Assembly: GCA_028290085.1 (NCBI GenBank)
Contig: JAQGKN010000680.1
Location: 1-5,848, forward strand
DNA from: Hyphomicrobiales bacterium
GTDB lineage: Bacteria > Pseudomonadota > Alphaproteobacteria > Rhizobiales > Beijerinckiaceae
Reading direction: 5' to 3'
DNA length: 5,848 bases
The notes under the pieces are model-generated. The model searched no databases, was not told the DNA's origin, and saw only the letters and a list, made by a program, of their open reading frames with translations. How positions within the stretch are numbered: position 1 is the stretch's first letter; each line of letters opens with the position of its first letter. The position numbers and the translations under genes were made by a program. This document shows, in pieces, positions 1 through 5,848 of the stretch.

Positions 1-49
1 GTGAGGCGCTTCCCGAACCCGGACGAAAAAGTGCACCAAACTATGTCAC

Positions 50-78
50 TTGACCTGTCCGTCTAAATGTCAGACATT
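50..78 (+). promoter_or_regulatory. Candidate sigma-70-type promoter of the regulator operon
   Basis: A -35-like TTGACC (50-55) is followed after 17 bases by GACATT (73-78), a weak -10-like hexamer. By itself the -10 is poor. The assignment gains weight because the same spacing and a similar hexamer pair recur at 5192-5220, again overlapped by a dyad. It would start transcription shortly before the GntR gene at 104. This is inferred from sequence only. Confidence 0.45.
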
Positions 79-79
79 T
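65..79. promoter_or_regulatory. Perfect 7-1-7 dyad, candidate GntR operator
   Basis: AAATGTC-A-GACATTT is a perfect inverted repeat with 7-base arms around a single central base. It lies 24 bases before the regulator's start codon and covers the candidate -10 hexamer. Short odd-length dyads with a central GTCnGAC-like core are typical targets of FadR/FCD-type GntR dimers. Position and form therefore suggest autorepression by the adjacent gene product. Binding is inferred, not shown. Confidence 0.6.
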
Positions 80-103
80 GGTAGGTATCGAGAGGGCGAG
101 CAC

Positions 104-817
104 ATGAGTCACAGGCACCAGACGGTACTCGCCGCATCATTTGAGCCAGTCAGAGGGCAGCGGCTCTCGACAATGATCGTCGAACAGCTTCAGTCTGCGA
201 TATTCAGTGGGGCGATCGCGGAAGGCAGTCGGCTGCCGCCCGAGCGCGAACTCATGGCAAGGTTCGAGGCCAGTCGGGCTAGCGTTCAGGAAGCCGTCCA
301 TATCTTGGAGCGGACTGGATTGGTCGTTATTAGGCGTGGTGCGGCCGGAGGCGCATTTGTAACCAGGCCGGACTTCCTGAAAATTGGCAGCATGCTAAAG
401 CTCATGTTGCAAGCAAACCGGTTCGCGTTAGGTGAGCTATATGAAGCGCGGTTGCTCATTGAGCCGGGCGGGGCAGAGATCGCCGCGCGACTGGCCACGA
501 CCGAAGACATTTCAAATCTCCGCGCTACGATCCAATTCCATCGCGAGATCCCGGCGGACATGCCGTCCCCGATTGGGCGTAATTTTCATTACCTACTCGC
601 CTGCATTACGGCTAACCCGCTGATCAGCATGCTGGTGAGTTCACTTCTCGGTGTGGCCCAAGCGTATCGGTTGCAGCAGCCGCTTGCTACTCGCTCTGAG
701 CGCTTGCTTGCACATGAGCAGATTACCGATGCCATGGAGGCCCGCGACGGCGTGCTCGCAAGGCAAATTTTGGAAACTCACCTCCGGTGCCTCCTGCGCC
801 AAGCCCAGCAATCATAG
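104..817 (+). CDS. GntR/FadR-type (FCD) transcriptional regulator
   Basis: Cytosolic DNA-binding regulator of 237 residues, a usual length for the FCD subfamily. The N-terminal winged helix-turn-helix spans about residues 20-88, with LPPERELMARF (44-54), the recognition-helix region SRASVQEAVHIL (57-68) and a glycine-rich wing GAAGGAFV (79-86). The C-terminal FCD effector domain spans about 111-229 and begins with LYEARLLIEP. Three histidines fit the usual metal ligands: H162 (in NFH), H204 (in HEQI) and H226 (in THL). The aspartate expected four residues before the first His is glycine (G158), so metal binding may be altered. ATG 104 is chosen because GAGAGGGCGAG lies just upstream. The in-frame TTG at 50 would place the operator dyad inside the gene. 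As first gene of the cluster it probably controls the hydrolase and binding-protein genes. The effector is unknown, perhaps a carboxylate. Confidence 0.9.
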   Translation: MSHRHQTVLAASFEPVRGQRLSTMIVEQLQSAIFSGAIAEGSRLPPERELMARFEASRASVQEAVHILERTGLVVIRRGAAGGAFVTRPDFLKIGSMLKLMLQANRFALGELYEARLLIEPGGAEIAARLATTEDISNLRATIQFHREIPADMPSPIGRNFHYLLACITANPLISMLVSSLLGVAQAYRLQQPLATRSERLLAHEQITDAMEARDGVLARQILETHLRCLLRQAQQS

Positions 818-883
818 GGGGCCGCTAGGTGATTCGCAGTTATTACCCTCGTGGTCGTTACCTTCACGTCGACAGGAAAATAC

Positions 884-1528
884 ATGGCTAAAATTTCCCG
901 GTTGCAACCGCTTTTGTCCGCTCAAAATACCGGACTCATTCTTTTCGACGCATTGAATGGCTATCTCCACCCGGCCGATTCGAACAAAGTTACGTTTCTG
1001 AAGGAACGGAATATTCTCGAGAATATGCGGAGTATCAAGGAAGCCGCGAAGAAGGTTGGAATGACCACATTCTATCCGAGCGGCGCGCATGCCGAGGACG
1101 GGTCTGATGCGGTCATGAGGCTGACCGATACCGATATGAACCTTGGCGCTGGCGGTGGTTCTGATGCACCGATCAGGCCGCCGTTTCATAAGGGTTCGAA
1201 GGATGCGGAGATAGCTCTCGAAGTGGCGCCAATTAAGGGCGATGTGATCATACCCAAACGGCGGTGGAATTCATTTTTCCAGACCGATCTCGACCTGCAG
1301 TTCCGGGTTCGAGGCATCGATACGTTCATCATCTGCGGCGGGTCGACAGACGTTGGAATCGCGAGCACGGTATTTGCTGCGCGCGACCTGGACTACGGTA
1401 TCGTCGTCGTCAAGGATTGCTGCTATTCAGCTCGCGGCAACAACAATCAATTCTTCATGGAGCGAGTCTTTCCGCGAATGGGACGTGTCATGAATCTTGC
1501 AGACACGATCGAGTTGTTGCGGGCTTAA
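884..1528 (+). CDS. Isochorismatase-fold hydrolase lacking the nucleophilic Cys
   Basis: A 214-residue cytosolic enzyme of the isochorismatase/cysteine hydrolase superfamily, whose members cleave amides, ureides or the isochorismate vinyl ether. The catalytic aspartate is D22 in LILFDALNGY. The conserved lysine is K125 in IPKRRWNSFFQTDL. The third motif reads CGGSTDVGIASTVFAARDLD (151-170), where most members have Cys in a T-N-V-C-type sequence; here that position is Gly158. C151 and C179/C180 lie nearby but not at the nucleophile position. True isochorismatases (PhzD, EntB) also carry Gly there, so a non-thiol mechanism or an isochorismatase-like role is possible; no siderophore or phenazine genes are visible. 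ATG 884 has AGGA at 874-877; an in-frame GTG at 851 is less likely. It starts 66 bases after the regulator and 25 bases before the next gene, consistent with one operon. Family is secure; substrate is unknown. Confidence 0.88.
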   Translation: MAKISRLQPLLSAQNTGLILFDALNGYLHPADSNKVTFLKERNILENMRSIKEAAKKVGMTTFYPSGAHAEDGSDAVMRLTDTDMNLGAGGGSDAPIRPPFHKGSKDAEIALEVAPIKGDVIIPKRRWNSFFQTDLDLQFRVRGIDTFIICGGSTDVGIASTVFAARDLDYGIVVVKDCCYSARGNNNQFFMERVFPRMGRVMNLADTIELLRA

Positions 1529-1553
1529 CCCGTTAGTCAATTGGAGTAGCAAT

Positions 1554-2372
1554 ATGGCGAATCGTGCTTCCGCGGTCCAAACCCGTGACCTCGAATGTTC
1601 GAACGGGATGCCCGCGTTTGTTGCCTATCCGACGTCGTCGGATGGCCCCTATCCCGTTTATATTCTTCTTCACGAGCGCTACGGACTCGTGGAACATACC
1701 AAGGATCTCGCATTAAGATGTGCACGCGACGGGTTTTTCGTCATGGCGCCTAATCTCTTCTTCCGGCACGCAGACCAGGCGCAACTGAGTGCCGGCAATT
1801 CCCGCTACGATCTCAGTGATGATGAATCCATTGTGTCCCTGCAGGCGGTCCTAGCGGAGCTGAAAAACTTTCCTGAAGCCGATGCGGAAAGAGTCGCGGT
1901 CGGGGGCTATTGTCAGACGGGCCGCTTCCCCCTCGTGTTCGCGGCGCATGTCCCGATTCAGGCTGCCATCGTCTGGTATGGTGCGGCATCGAAACGCGAA
2001 TGGGGCGTCAACGAGCGCCAGCCGCAGCTGCTTGATAAGATCATCTCACAACTCCCGTGCCCTGTCTTCGGTGCCTTTGGATCGGACGATCACATCATCT
2101 CCGTGAGCGATATTCAACGGTTCCGCGGCGCACTCGAGGCGACCAATAAGAGCTATGACCTGAACATCTATCGGGGTGCGCCGCACGGCTGGCTTAATGA
2201 CACGATGCCGGGCCGTTACCGCCGGGAGCAGGCGGAAGCAGCATGGTTGGACCAGCAACGGTTCCTCCAGGCGGTACTCGACCCAATGGCAGGGCAAGAC
2301 TCTGTCTCGTGGAAATTCACGAGCGCCATCTCTCCTGACTATGACTTCACAAAGAATGTCCGCCTCGAGTGA
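1554..2372 (+). CDS. Dienelactone hydrolase family protein
   Basis: A 272-residue cytosolic alpha/beta-hydrolase of the dienelactone hydrolase (carboxymethylenebutenolidase) family, which opens lactones or hydrolyses small esters with a Cys-His-Asp triad. The likely triad is C120 in GGYCQTGR, D179 in FGSDDH and H211 in GAPHGW. E41 in LLHERYGL matches the family Glu that modulates the cysteine. The nucleophile elbow is unusual: GYCQTG instead of the common GYCxGG form. The protein is longer than the classical enzyme of about 236 residues, with a C-terminal tail from about residue 245 ending YDFTKNVRLE. There is no signal peptide. ATG 1554 has GGAG at 1543-1546; an upstream in-frame TTG at 1497 would overlap the preceding gene and lacks support. 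Spacing of 25 bases from the preceding gene suggests co-transcription. The real substrate need not be dienelactone, since no aromatic ring-cleavage genes are seen. Confidence 0.88.
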   Translation: MANRASAVQTRDLECSNGMPAFVAYPTSSDGPYPVYILLHERYGLVEHTKDLALRCARDGFFVMAPNLFFRHADQAQLSAGNSRYDLSDDESIVSLQAVLAELKNFPEADAERVAVGGYCQTGRFPLVFAAHVPIQAAIVWYGAASKREWGVNERQPQLLDKIISQLPCPVFGAFGSDDHIISVSDIQRFRGALEATNKSYDLNIYRGAPHGWLNDTMPGRYRREQAEAAWLDQQRFLQAVLDPMAGQDSVSWKFTSAISPDYDFTKNVRLE

Positions 2373-2481
2373 TGGTCCGCCTAGAGAACTTACGTTTCAG
2401 GAAGCACGAGAATCCTTGCCGCGACATTCACGCCATGGAAACCACCGCTGGTGACTTTCGATCAAAAACAAGGGCAGGCCG

Positions 2482-3510
2482 ATGCGTTCAGTTGCAAGCA
2501 TAGCTGTTGTTGGTCTCGCATTGTCGCAAATTTCAACTGCCGCATGGGCAGCGGAAAGCGTCGCGGACTTCTACCGGGGAAAAACAATCAGTCTAGTTGT
2601 CAGTACGAGCGTCGGCGGAGGCTATGACACGCTCGCCCGAATGCTGACCCGCTATCTGACCCGGCACATCCCGGGCTCACCCGCGGTCGTCATTCGAAAT
2701 ATGCCCGGCGCCGGGGGAATCGTAGCTAGCAATTATCTCTATTCGATCGCCGCGCACGACGGCACGGTGATGGGCGCTGTACAAAACAACACACCCTTCG
2801 AGCCGCTGTTTGGAACGAAGCAGGCAGCCTACGATCCGACAAAATTCAACTGGCTTGGCTCTCCCAGCGTTGAGACCGGCCTGCTCGCAGTCTGGCATTC
2901 TGCACCAGCAAGTTCGATTGAGGAGGCCAAGACCCACGAACTCAGGGTGGGCTCCTCTGGCGCGAATTCTACGCCGAGCTTCTACGGCCGAATTCTTAAC
3001 GAGACCTTGGGTCTCAAATTGAATCTGATCGTCGGGTATCCGGGTCAAAACGATGCGCTCCTCGCAACAGAACGCGGTGAGCTCGATGGGTACCCCAGCG
3101 CCTTTTACAACAGCCTCATGTCCACCCGGCCATCCTGGATTCCAGACAAGCAGGTCAAGCTGCTCGTCCAGTACGGTGCGGAAAAGGAGCCACACCTTCC
3201 AGATGTTCCGTTCATCTTCGACCTGGTGACCACCGAAAACGATCGGAATCTATGGAGGGCCGCAGTCGCACCTATTGCAGTCGGCCGGCCGTATCTCCTG
3301 CCGCCAAACGTTCCGCAAGACCGCGTGGACGCCATCCGCAAAGCGTTCTGGGAAAGTCTGAACGATCCCGAGTTTCGTGACGAACAGGCAAAGGCAAGTT
3401 TGGGCGCCGATAACCCTCGGACAGGTCAGCAGATTCAGGAGCTAATAACGCAGGCATATCAGGCGCCGCCCGCGGTCGTCGATCGGCTGAGAAAGTTGGC
3501 TAATCCTTGA
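2482..3510 (+). CDS. Bug/TctC-type tripartite transporter solute-binding protein
   Basis: A 342-residue exported binding protein of the Bug (TctC) family, which captures carboxylates or related small solutes in the periplasm for tripartite tricarboxylate transporters. A signal peptide covers residues 1-23: a very short basic start (R2), a hydrophobic core, and an AWA site giving a mature start at A24. The mature protein opens with FYRGKTISLVV, followed by the family ligand-binding loop SVGGGYDTLAR (43-53) and NMPGAGG (73-79). LPDVPFI (239-245) and LLPPNVPQDRVDAIRKAFW near the C-terminal side also fit the family. ATG 2482 has AGGG at 2471-2474. The gap of 109 bases after the dienelactone hydrolase gene is longer than earlier gaps, but no clear promoter was seen there. 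No TctA or TctB membrane partner is present in the window, as is common for orphan Bug genes. The ligand is unknown; context suggests it is the substrate of the hydrolases. Confidence 0.92.
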   Translation: MRSVASIAVVGLALSQISTAAWAAESVADFYRGKTISLVVSTSVGGGYDTLARMLTRYLTRHIPGSPAVVIRNMPGAGGIVASNYLYSIAAHDGTVMGAVQNNTPFEPLFGTKQAAYDPTKFNWLGSPSVETGLLAVWHSAPASSIEEAKTHELRVGSSGANSTPSFYGRILNETLGLKLNLIVGYPGQNDALLATERGELDGYPSAFYNSLMSTRPSWIPDKQVKLLVQYGAEKEPHLPDVPFIFDLVTTENDRNLWRAAVAPIAVGRPYLLPPNVPQDRVDAIRKAFWESLNDPEFRDEQAKASLGADNPRTGQQIQELITQAYQAPPAVVDRLRKLANP

Positions 3511-3862
3511 TGCCTTTCGAGTGAAGGATCAGGGCAAAATTCGTCATGGCGGAGAAAGCGCCGCTTGTCCGTCGCTACACCGGTTGATGCCCAGCCTCGG
3601 TCCGTGTGTCCAAGCAATGGTCAGGTCCGCCGCCCTAAGCCTGATCAATGTTCCATTTCCAAATCACGACGCATGTAACTCCAGCAGTGGAGTTACATGC
3701 GTCGTACCACACGTCTGTCCTCGTACTTGCGCGTACCTCGGAAGGAAAGTGGCGAAGTCTGAATGCGCGAATGAACTTATCGCACAGGTGCCGCGGGCGG
3801 AATCTGGCCAACGCGCCAGATCTGCGGCTGCAAGAGCAAGCAAAATAGAATGTGGAGGGCTC
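3511..3862. other. 352-base intergenic region without a convincing gene
   Basis: An open frame from GTG 3521 runs into the downstream hydrolase, but its translation here is cysteine-rich and low in family character, and it contains the perfect stem-loop at 3666-3705. I read it as non-coding. An isolated 14-codon frame at 3546-3587 has no support. No clear -35/-10 pair for the hydrolase gene could be picked out. The gap suggests that the hydrolase either has its own promoter or belongs to a long leader of the same transcript. Confidence 0.6.
3666..3705. repeat. Perfect 18-bp inverted repeat (stem-loop, 4-base loop)
   Basis: The left arm 3666-3683 (ACGACGCATGTAACTCCA) is exactly complementary to the right arm 3688-3705, with the loop GCAG at 3684-3687. 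Pairing stops at both ends (C3665/A3706 and G3684/G3687 do not pair). The stem is only moderately GC-rich and is not followed by a T-run, so it is not a standard intrinsic terminator. It lies 155 bases after the binding-protein gene and 157 bases before the hydrolase gene. It could be a transcript end or processing structure, a large operator, or a recent inverted duplication. Confidence 0.9.
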
Positions 3863-5059
3863 ATGACGGTAACGATGAACGACTCAATACGGCACTACTT
3901 GGACGGTCTGAAGGGGGAGGAAACGCTCGTTCCGCTATCTTGGGAACAATGGTTGGCTGTCGGTGCCCCATATCCCGCCACCGGTTTCAGCAAAATGGAG
4001 GTAACGAGCCGCTATTCGCGCAACGGCTACGAGTGGGACATTCATGGGTCGCTTTATACTCCGGACAGTGAGATCGATCCATCGCTCGCCTTTGTCTTTT
4101 TTCATGGCGGCGCGGATTCAGAGAGCGTGTTCGATCTCACGCCGGATGGGCGCCCCGGTCAGGCCCGAACCCTCGCTGCGCAGGGATTTTCGGTTCTCTC
4201 TATCAGTTATCCGGGACATTATCCTCCCGGTAACATCTGGCGCTCATCCATAGCAGAGCGCCAGCCGCTTTACCTGCTGGACAGGGATCTGCCGATCGAT
4301 GAAACGATCGACCGCAATCTCAAATGCACATTCAACACAATCCTCCAGGGCGCCGGACAGCTCGTTTCAGAAAATTTCGCCGGTCGCGACATATTGGTCT
4401 GGGGTCATTCCACCGGCGGTCCGATGGCCGTCGCACTCAGCCAGTTCGCACCGCTGAACAAAGTTATCGGCCTGACCAGCTTTGGAACGGGGGGCCCCGA
4501 TGGCTGGCGGAAGGAATGGCGCGAGATTACGGGCGCAGAGAAATATACGGAATTACCCGTCGATCATATTTCGCGACGGTCACCGCACACCTATCGCCAT
4601 GCCGGCTACGAGGATCCGCCGGATCTGACGCCTTGGGGGGGCGCTGCGGAATTATTCGGATGGGCCGCGTCAGCGCATCGCTCTCAGATCAAGACGTCGC
4701 TTTGTGACAATCAGCATCGTGGCATCATGACGATACTTGAACAATATCCCTCGCGCACGGGTTTGCCACTGAGCGAATATGTCGATCACCTGGCAGAGCC
4801 GGATGCGGACTGGCTCAAATCAATCTCCGTCCTCGCCCTCGTTGGTGACAATGACAAAGGACATTGGGTCGCCGGGACGGAAGTTTCCGACAAGCGCGAG
4901 GTGTTTATGGCGCGAAAGTATCGGGACGCCGGCGTCGTACGCAATCACGTGGTGCTCATCCCGCGCTACGGTCATTTCGGCTTCATGGAGCTCTATAATG
5001 AAAAGCTCGTGTACTTATGGCTATGGGCTTTGAAGCACGGCTATTTCAACAGACCCTGA
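3863..5059 (+). CDS. Alpha/beta-hydrolase (serine hydrolase), substrate unknown
   Basis: A 398-residue cytosolic alpha/beta-hydrolase-fold enzyme, probably an esterase, lactonase or amidase. The likely nucleophile is S183 in VWGHSTGGP (GxSxG elbow). FFHGGAD (79-85) supplies an HGG oxyanion-hole motif after the first core strand. The acid is D329 or D331 in LVGDNDKGH, and the base is H371 in RYGHFGFME. A region of about 100 residues between the elbow and the acid strand (roughly 210-320) is rich in Trp, Arg and His and probably forms a cap over the active site. No signal peptide or membrane segment is seen. ATG 3863 is chosen for the strong GGAGGG at 3854-3859. Upstream in-frame starts such as GTG 3521 would add 114 residues of non-family sequence and a stem-loop. 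It is separated from the binding-protein gene by 352 bases and may be a separate transcript. I do not recognise a specific named enzyme. Confidence 0.87.
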   Translation: MTVTMNDSIRHYLDGLKGEETLVPLSWEQWLAVGAPYPATGFSKMEVTSRYSRNGYEWDIHGSLYTPDSEIDPSLAFVFFHGGADSESVFDLTPDGRPGQARTLAAQGFSVLSISYPGHYPPGNIWRSSIAERQPLYLLDRDLPIDETIDRNLKCTFNTILQGAGQLVSENFAGRDILVWGHSTGGPMAVALSQFAPLNKVIGLTSFGTGGPDGWRKEWREITGAEKYTELPVDHISRRSPHTYRHAGYEDPPDLTPWGGAAELFGWAASAHRSQIKTSLCDNQHRGIMTILEQYPSRTGLPLSEYVDHLAEPDADWLKSISVLALVGDNDKGHWVAGTEVSDKREVFMARKYRDAGVVRNHVVLIPRYGHFGFMELYNEKLVYLWLWALKHGYFNRP

Positions 5060-5066
5060 AAGCGAT

Positions 5067-5091
5067 GGTGGCTCGGCGGTGCCGTGCCACC
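5067..5091 (+). terminator. GC-rich hairpin after the hydrolase gene, possible terminator
   Basis: GGTGGC (5067-5072) pairs with GCCACC (5086-5091), then a T-T mismatch (5073/5085), then CGGC (5074-5077) pairs with GCCG (5081-5084) around a GGT loop. It begins 8 bases after the stop codon, where a terminator would be expected. No T-run follows, so it may act as a Rho-assisted end or a 3' stabilising structure, not as a classical intrinsic terminator. Confidence 0.4.
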
Positions 5092-5191
5092 TCGCCGATG
5101 CACGGGAATGCTTTTGTTCATCCTGAAAAGCAGCACCGGCTTCGGGAGCACAGCATTAATCCGGTCACCGGCTTGGTCCGCGGATCGTTCC

Positions 5192-5220
5192 TTGACATAT
5201 TATTCTAATTATCAGACCAT
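5192..5220 (+). promoter_or_regulatory. Candidate promoter of the downstream transcription unit
   Basis: A consensus -35 TTGACA (5192-5197) is followed after 17 bases by GACCAT (5215-5220). The stretch is markedly AT-rich against its surroundings. The spacing matches the candidate promoter at 50-78, and the two 30-base segments 50-79 and 5192-5221 agree without gaps at 21 positions. The next recognisable gene begins at 5590, leaving an unusually long leader. Assigned by sequence comparison only. Confidence 0.5.
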
Positions 5221-5221
5221 T
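5207..5221. promoter_or_regulatory. Imperfect 7-1-7 dyad, candidate second GntR operator
   Basis: AATTATC-A-GACCATT keeps the TC-A-GAC core of the dyad at 65-79 and matches it at 11 of 15 positions; 5 of its 7 arm pairs are complementary. Its centre lies 22 bases after the first base of the -35 hexamer, exactly as in the first site, and it covers the -10 in the same way. It is therefore a likely second target of the regulator encoded at 104-817. Binding is inferred. Confidence 0.5.
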
Positions 5222-5589
5222 CGATATCATGGAGTGGAATTTCCAGTTGTCAACGCGAGCCTTAGAACGACCTCAGCCGGACGTTCTCTTAATCTCGATT
5301 ATGGCTGACGGAGCGGACTAACGCATGTACGTCCGCGGTTCGCTCCTTGTGCATGGCCATTATCGCGGCTCATCCCGAACAACCGCTTGGCAGCGGACTA
5401 GTTTAAGGTGACCCTGCCATTGCACGGGACGCTTCCGAAGACAGTCATAATTGCGGAAGGGCTGAGTGCACCGGAAGGCTTCAGGGAGGGCCAGCGTCGC
5501 CCAGACTTGTCGAACGGGCAGGAAATTTGCGCACTAATTCCCGTCCAATAATGGTCGGCCGAAACGAAGAAATGCTCAGGGAGGATACC
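5222..5589. other. Long leader or intergenic region without a recognised gene
   Basis: This stretch lies between the candidate promoter and the last gene. On the + strand it holds only short frames, for example a 30-codon frame at 5229-5321 (MEWNFQL to MADGAD) and, in the same frame after one stop, a 28-codon frame at 5325-5411. Neither has a ribosome binding site or recognisable similarity. A complementary-strand frame (5398-5661) overlaps the real gene start and looks like a shadow. GCGGAC (5313-5318) and GTCCGC (5331-5336) can form a small hairpin. I see no transposase remnant, tRNA or riboswitch that I can name. Confidence 0.5.
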
Positions 5590-5848
5590 ATGGTGGACGC
5601 ATTCGAGGATCATTGCTGGCAAGACATCATTCCCGCCGACGTCCTCGACCTCTATTCGCACTACAAGCGCGACCTCTACGTCGGACCGAAAGCGGCGCTG
5701 TTGGCGATCGATCTTTATGAACTCGCCTATCAGGGCGGCCCGAACCCGGTCTCCGAAGTCGCCAAGGAATTTCCCTCGTCCTGCGGCATCAATGCATGGA
5801 AGGCGATCGAGCCGACCAAGAAGCTCTTCGCGGCGGCGCGCGCTGCGG
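5590..5848 (+). CDS. Isochorismatase-family hydrolase, N-terminal part (runs off the window)
   Basis: Only the first 86 residues are present; the frame stays open to the window end. An N-terminal extension of about 34 residues precedes the first core strand AALLAIDLYELAYQGG (35-50). D41 there is the likely catalytic aspartate of the isochorismatase/cysteine hydrolase superfamily. EFPSSCGINAWKAIEP (60-75) and KKLFAAARAA (77-86) fit the following loop and helix of a subgroup with such an extension. The conserved lysine and the nucleophile motif lie beyond the end, so whether it has the usual Cys cannot be judged. The start is supported by a strong AGGGAGG at 5578-5584, five bases before ATG 5590. 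It is the second isochorismatase-fold gene of the cluster and differs clearly from the one at 884-1528, so it is unlikely to be a recent duplicate. It may be controlled from the promoter at 5192. Confidence 0.8.
   Translation, partial: MVDAFEDHCWQDIIPADVLDLYSHYKRDLYVGPKAALLAIDLYELAYQGGPNPVSEVAKEFPSSCGINAWKAIEPTKKLFAAARAA

Noticed and set aside
1..66. Open frames at the left edge that end at 53 and at 66, possibly the 3' end of an upstream gene.
   Set aside because: Each is too short to show any family character, and both overlap the candidate promoter; an upstream gene end can be neither supported nor excluded.
2677..3195. A 172-codon complementary-strand frame within the binding-protein gene.
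   Set aside because: It lies wholly opposite a clear family member and its translation shows no family motif; it is a shadow frame.
3546..3587. A 14-codon frame starting MAEKAPLVRRYTG as a remnant of a lost gene or a leader peptide.
   Set aside because: It is too short to recognise, its upstream purine stretch is poorly spaced, and there is no supporting context.
3616..3630. AATGGTCAG resembles the left half of the candidate operators.
   Set aside because: The right half does not match, and no TTGAC-type hexamer occurs at the spacing shared by the two accepted sites.
3521..3862. A 114-codon N-terminal extension of the alpha/beta-hydrolase from GTG 3521.
   Set aside because: The translation is cysteine-rich and unlike the enzyme family, it spans a perfect stem-loop, and ATG 3863 has a strong ribosome binding site.
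5321..5334. ACGCATGTA shared with the left arm of the stem-loop at 3666-3705.
   Set aside because: A nine-base match to a given arm is expected about once by chance in a window of this size, and it is not part of a similar stem-loop.
5398..5661. An 87-codon frame on the complementary strand.
   Set aside because: It overlaps the start of the isochorismatase-family gene, shows no recognisable motif and has no clear ribosome binding site.

Overview
The window looks like an accessory catabolic locus of a moderately GC-rich proteobacterium. An alphaproteobacterium of the Bradyrhizobium/Rhizobiales kind is most likely, with Burkholderiales as the alternative. This guess rests on the gene types present (FCD-type GntR regulator, Bug/TctC-type binding protein, isochorismatase-like hydrolases, dienelactone hydrolase) and on general base and codon character; no marker gene fixes the taxon. 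All genes are on the + strand.

Layout. Positions 1-103 hold a candidate promoter overlapped by a perfect 15-bp dyad, just ahead of a GntR/FadR-type repressor (104-817). Closely following are an isochorismatase-fold hydrolase (884-1528), a dienelactone-hydrolase-like enzyme (1554-2372) and an exported Bug/TctC-type solute-binding protein (2482-3510). A 352-base gap with a perfect 18-bp stem-loop (3666-3705) comes next, then a serine alpha/beta-hydrolase (3863-5059) followed at once by a GC-rich hairpin (5067-5091). A 530-base gap then contains a second promoter/operator that closely resembles the one ahead of the regulator. The window ends inside a second isochorismatase-family gene (5590 onward).

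How the genes may work together. The binding protein would capture a small organic acid or related solute in the periplasm, and up to four hydrolases would cleave it in the cytosol (amide/ester/lactone/vinyl-ether-type bonds). The GntR regulator would repress its own operon and the second transcription unit until an effector binds. No oxygenase, dehydrogenase, CoA ligase or membrane permease is visible, so the substrate cannot be named. The most notable observations are the pair of matching promoter-operators about 5.1 kb apart, which suggest one local regulon, and an isochorismatase-fold enzyme with glycine in place of the usual nucleophilic cysteine.
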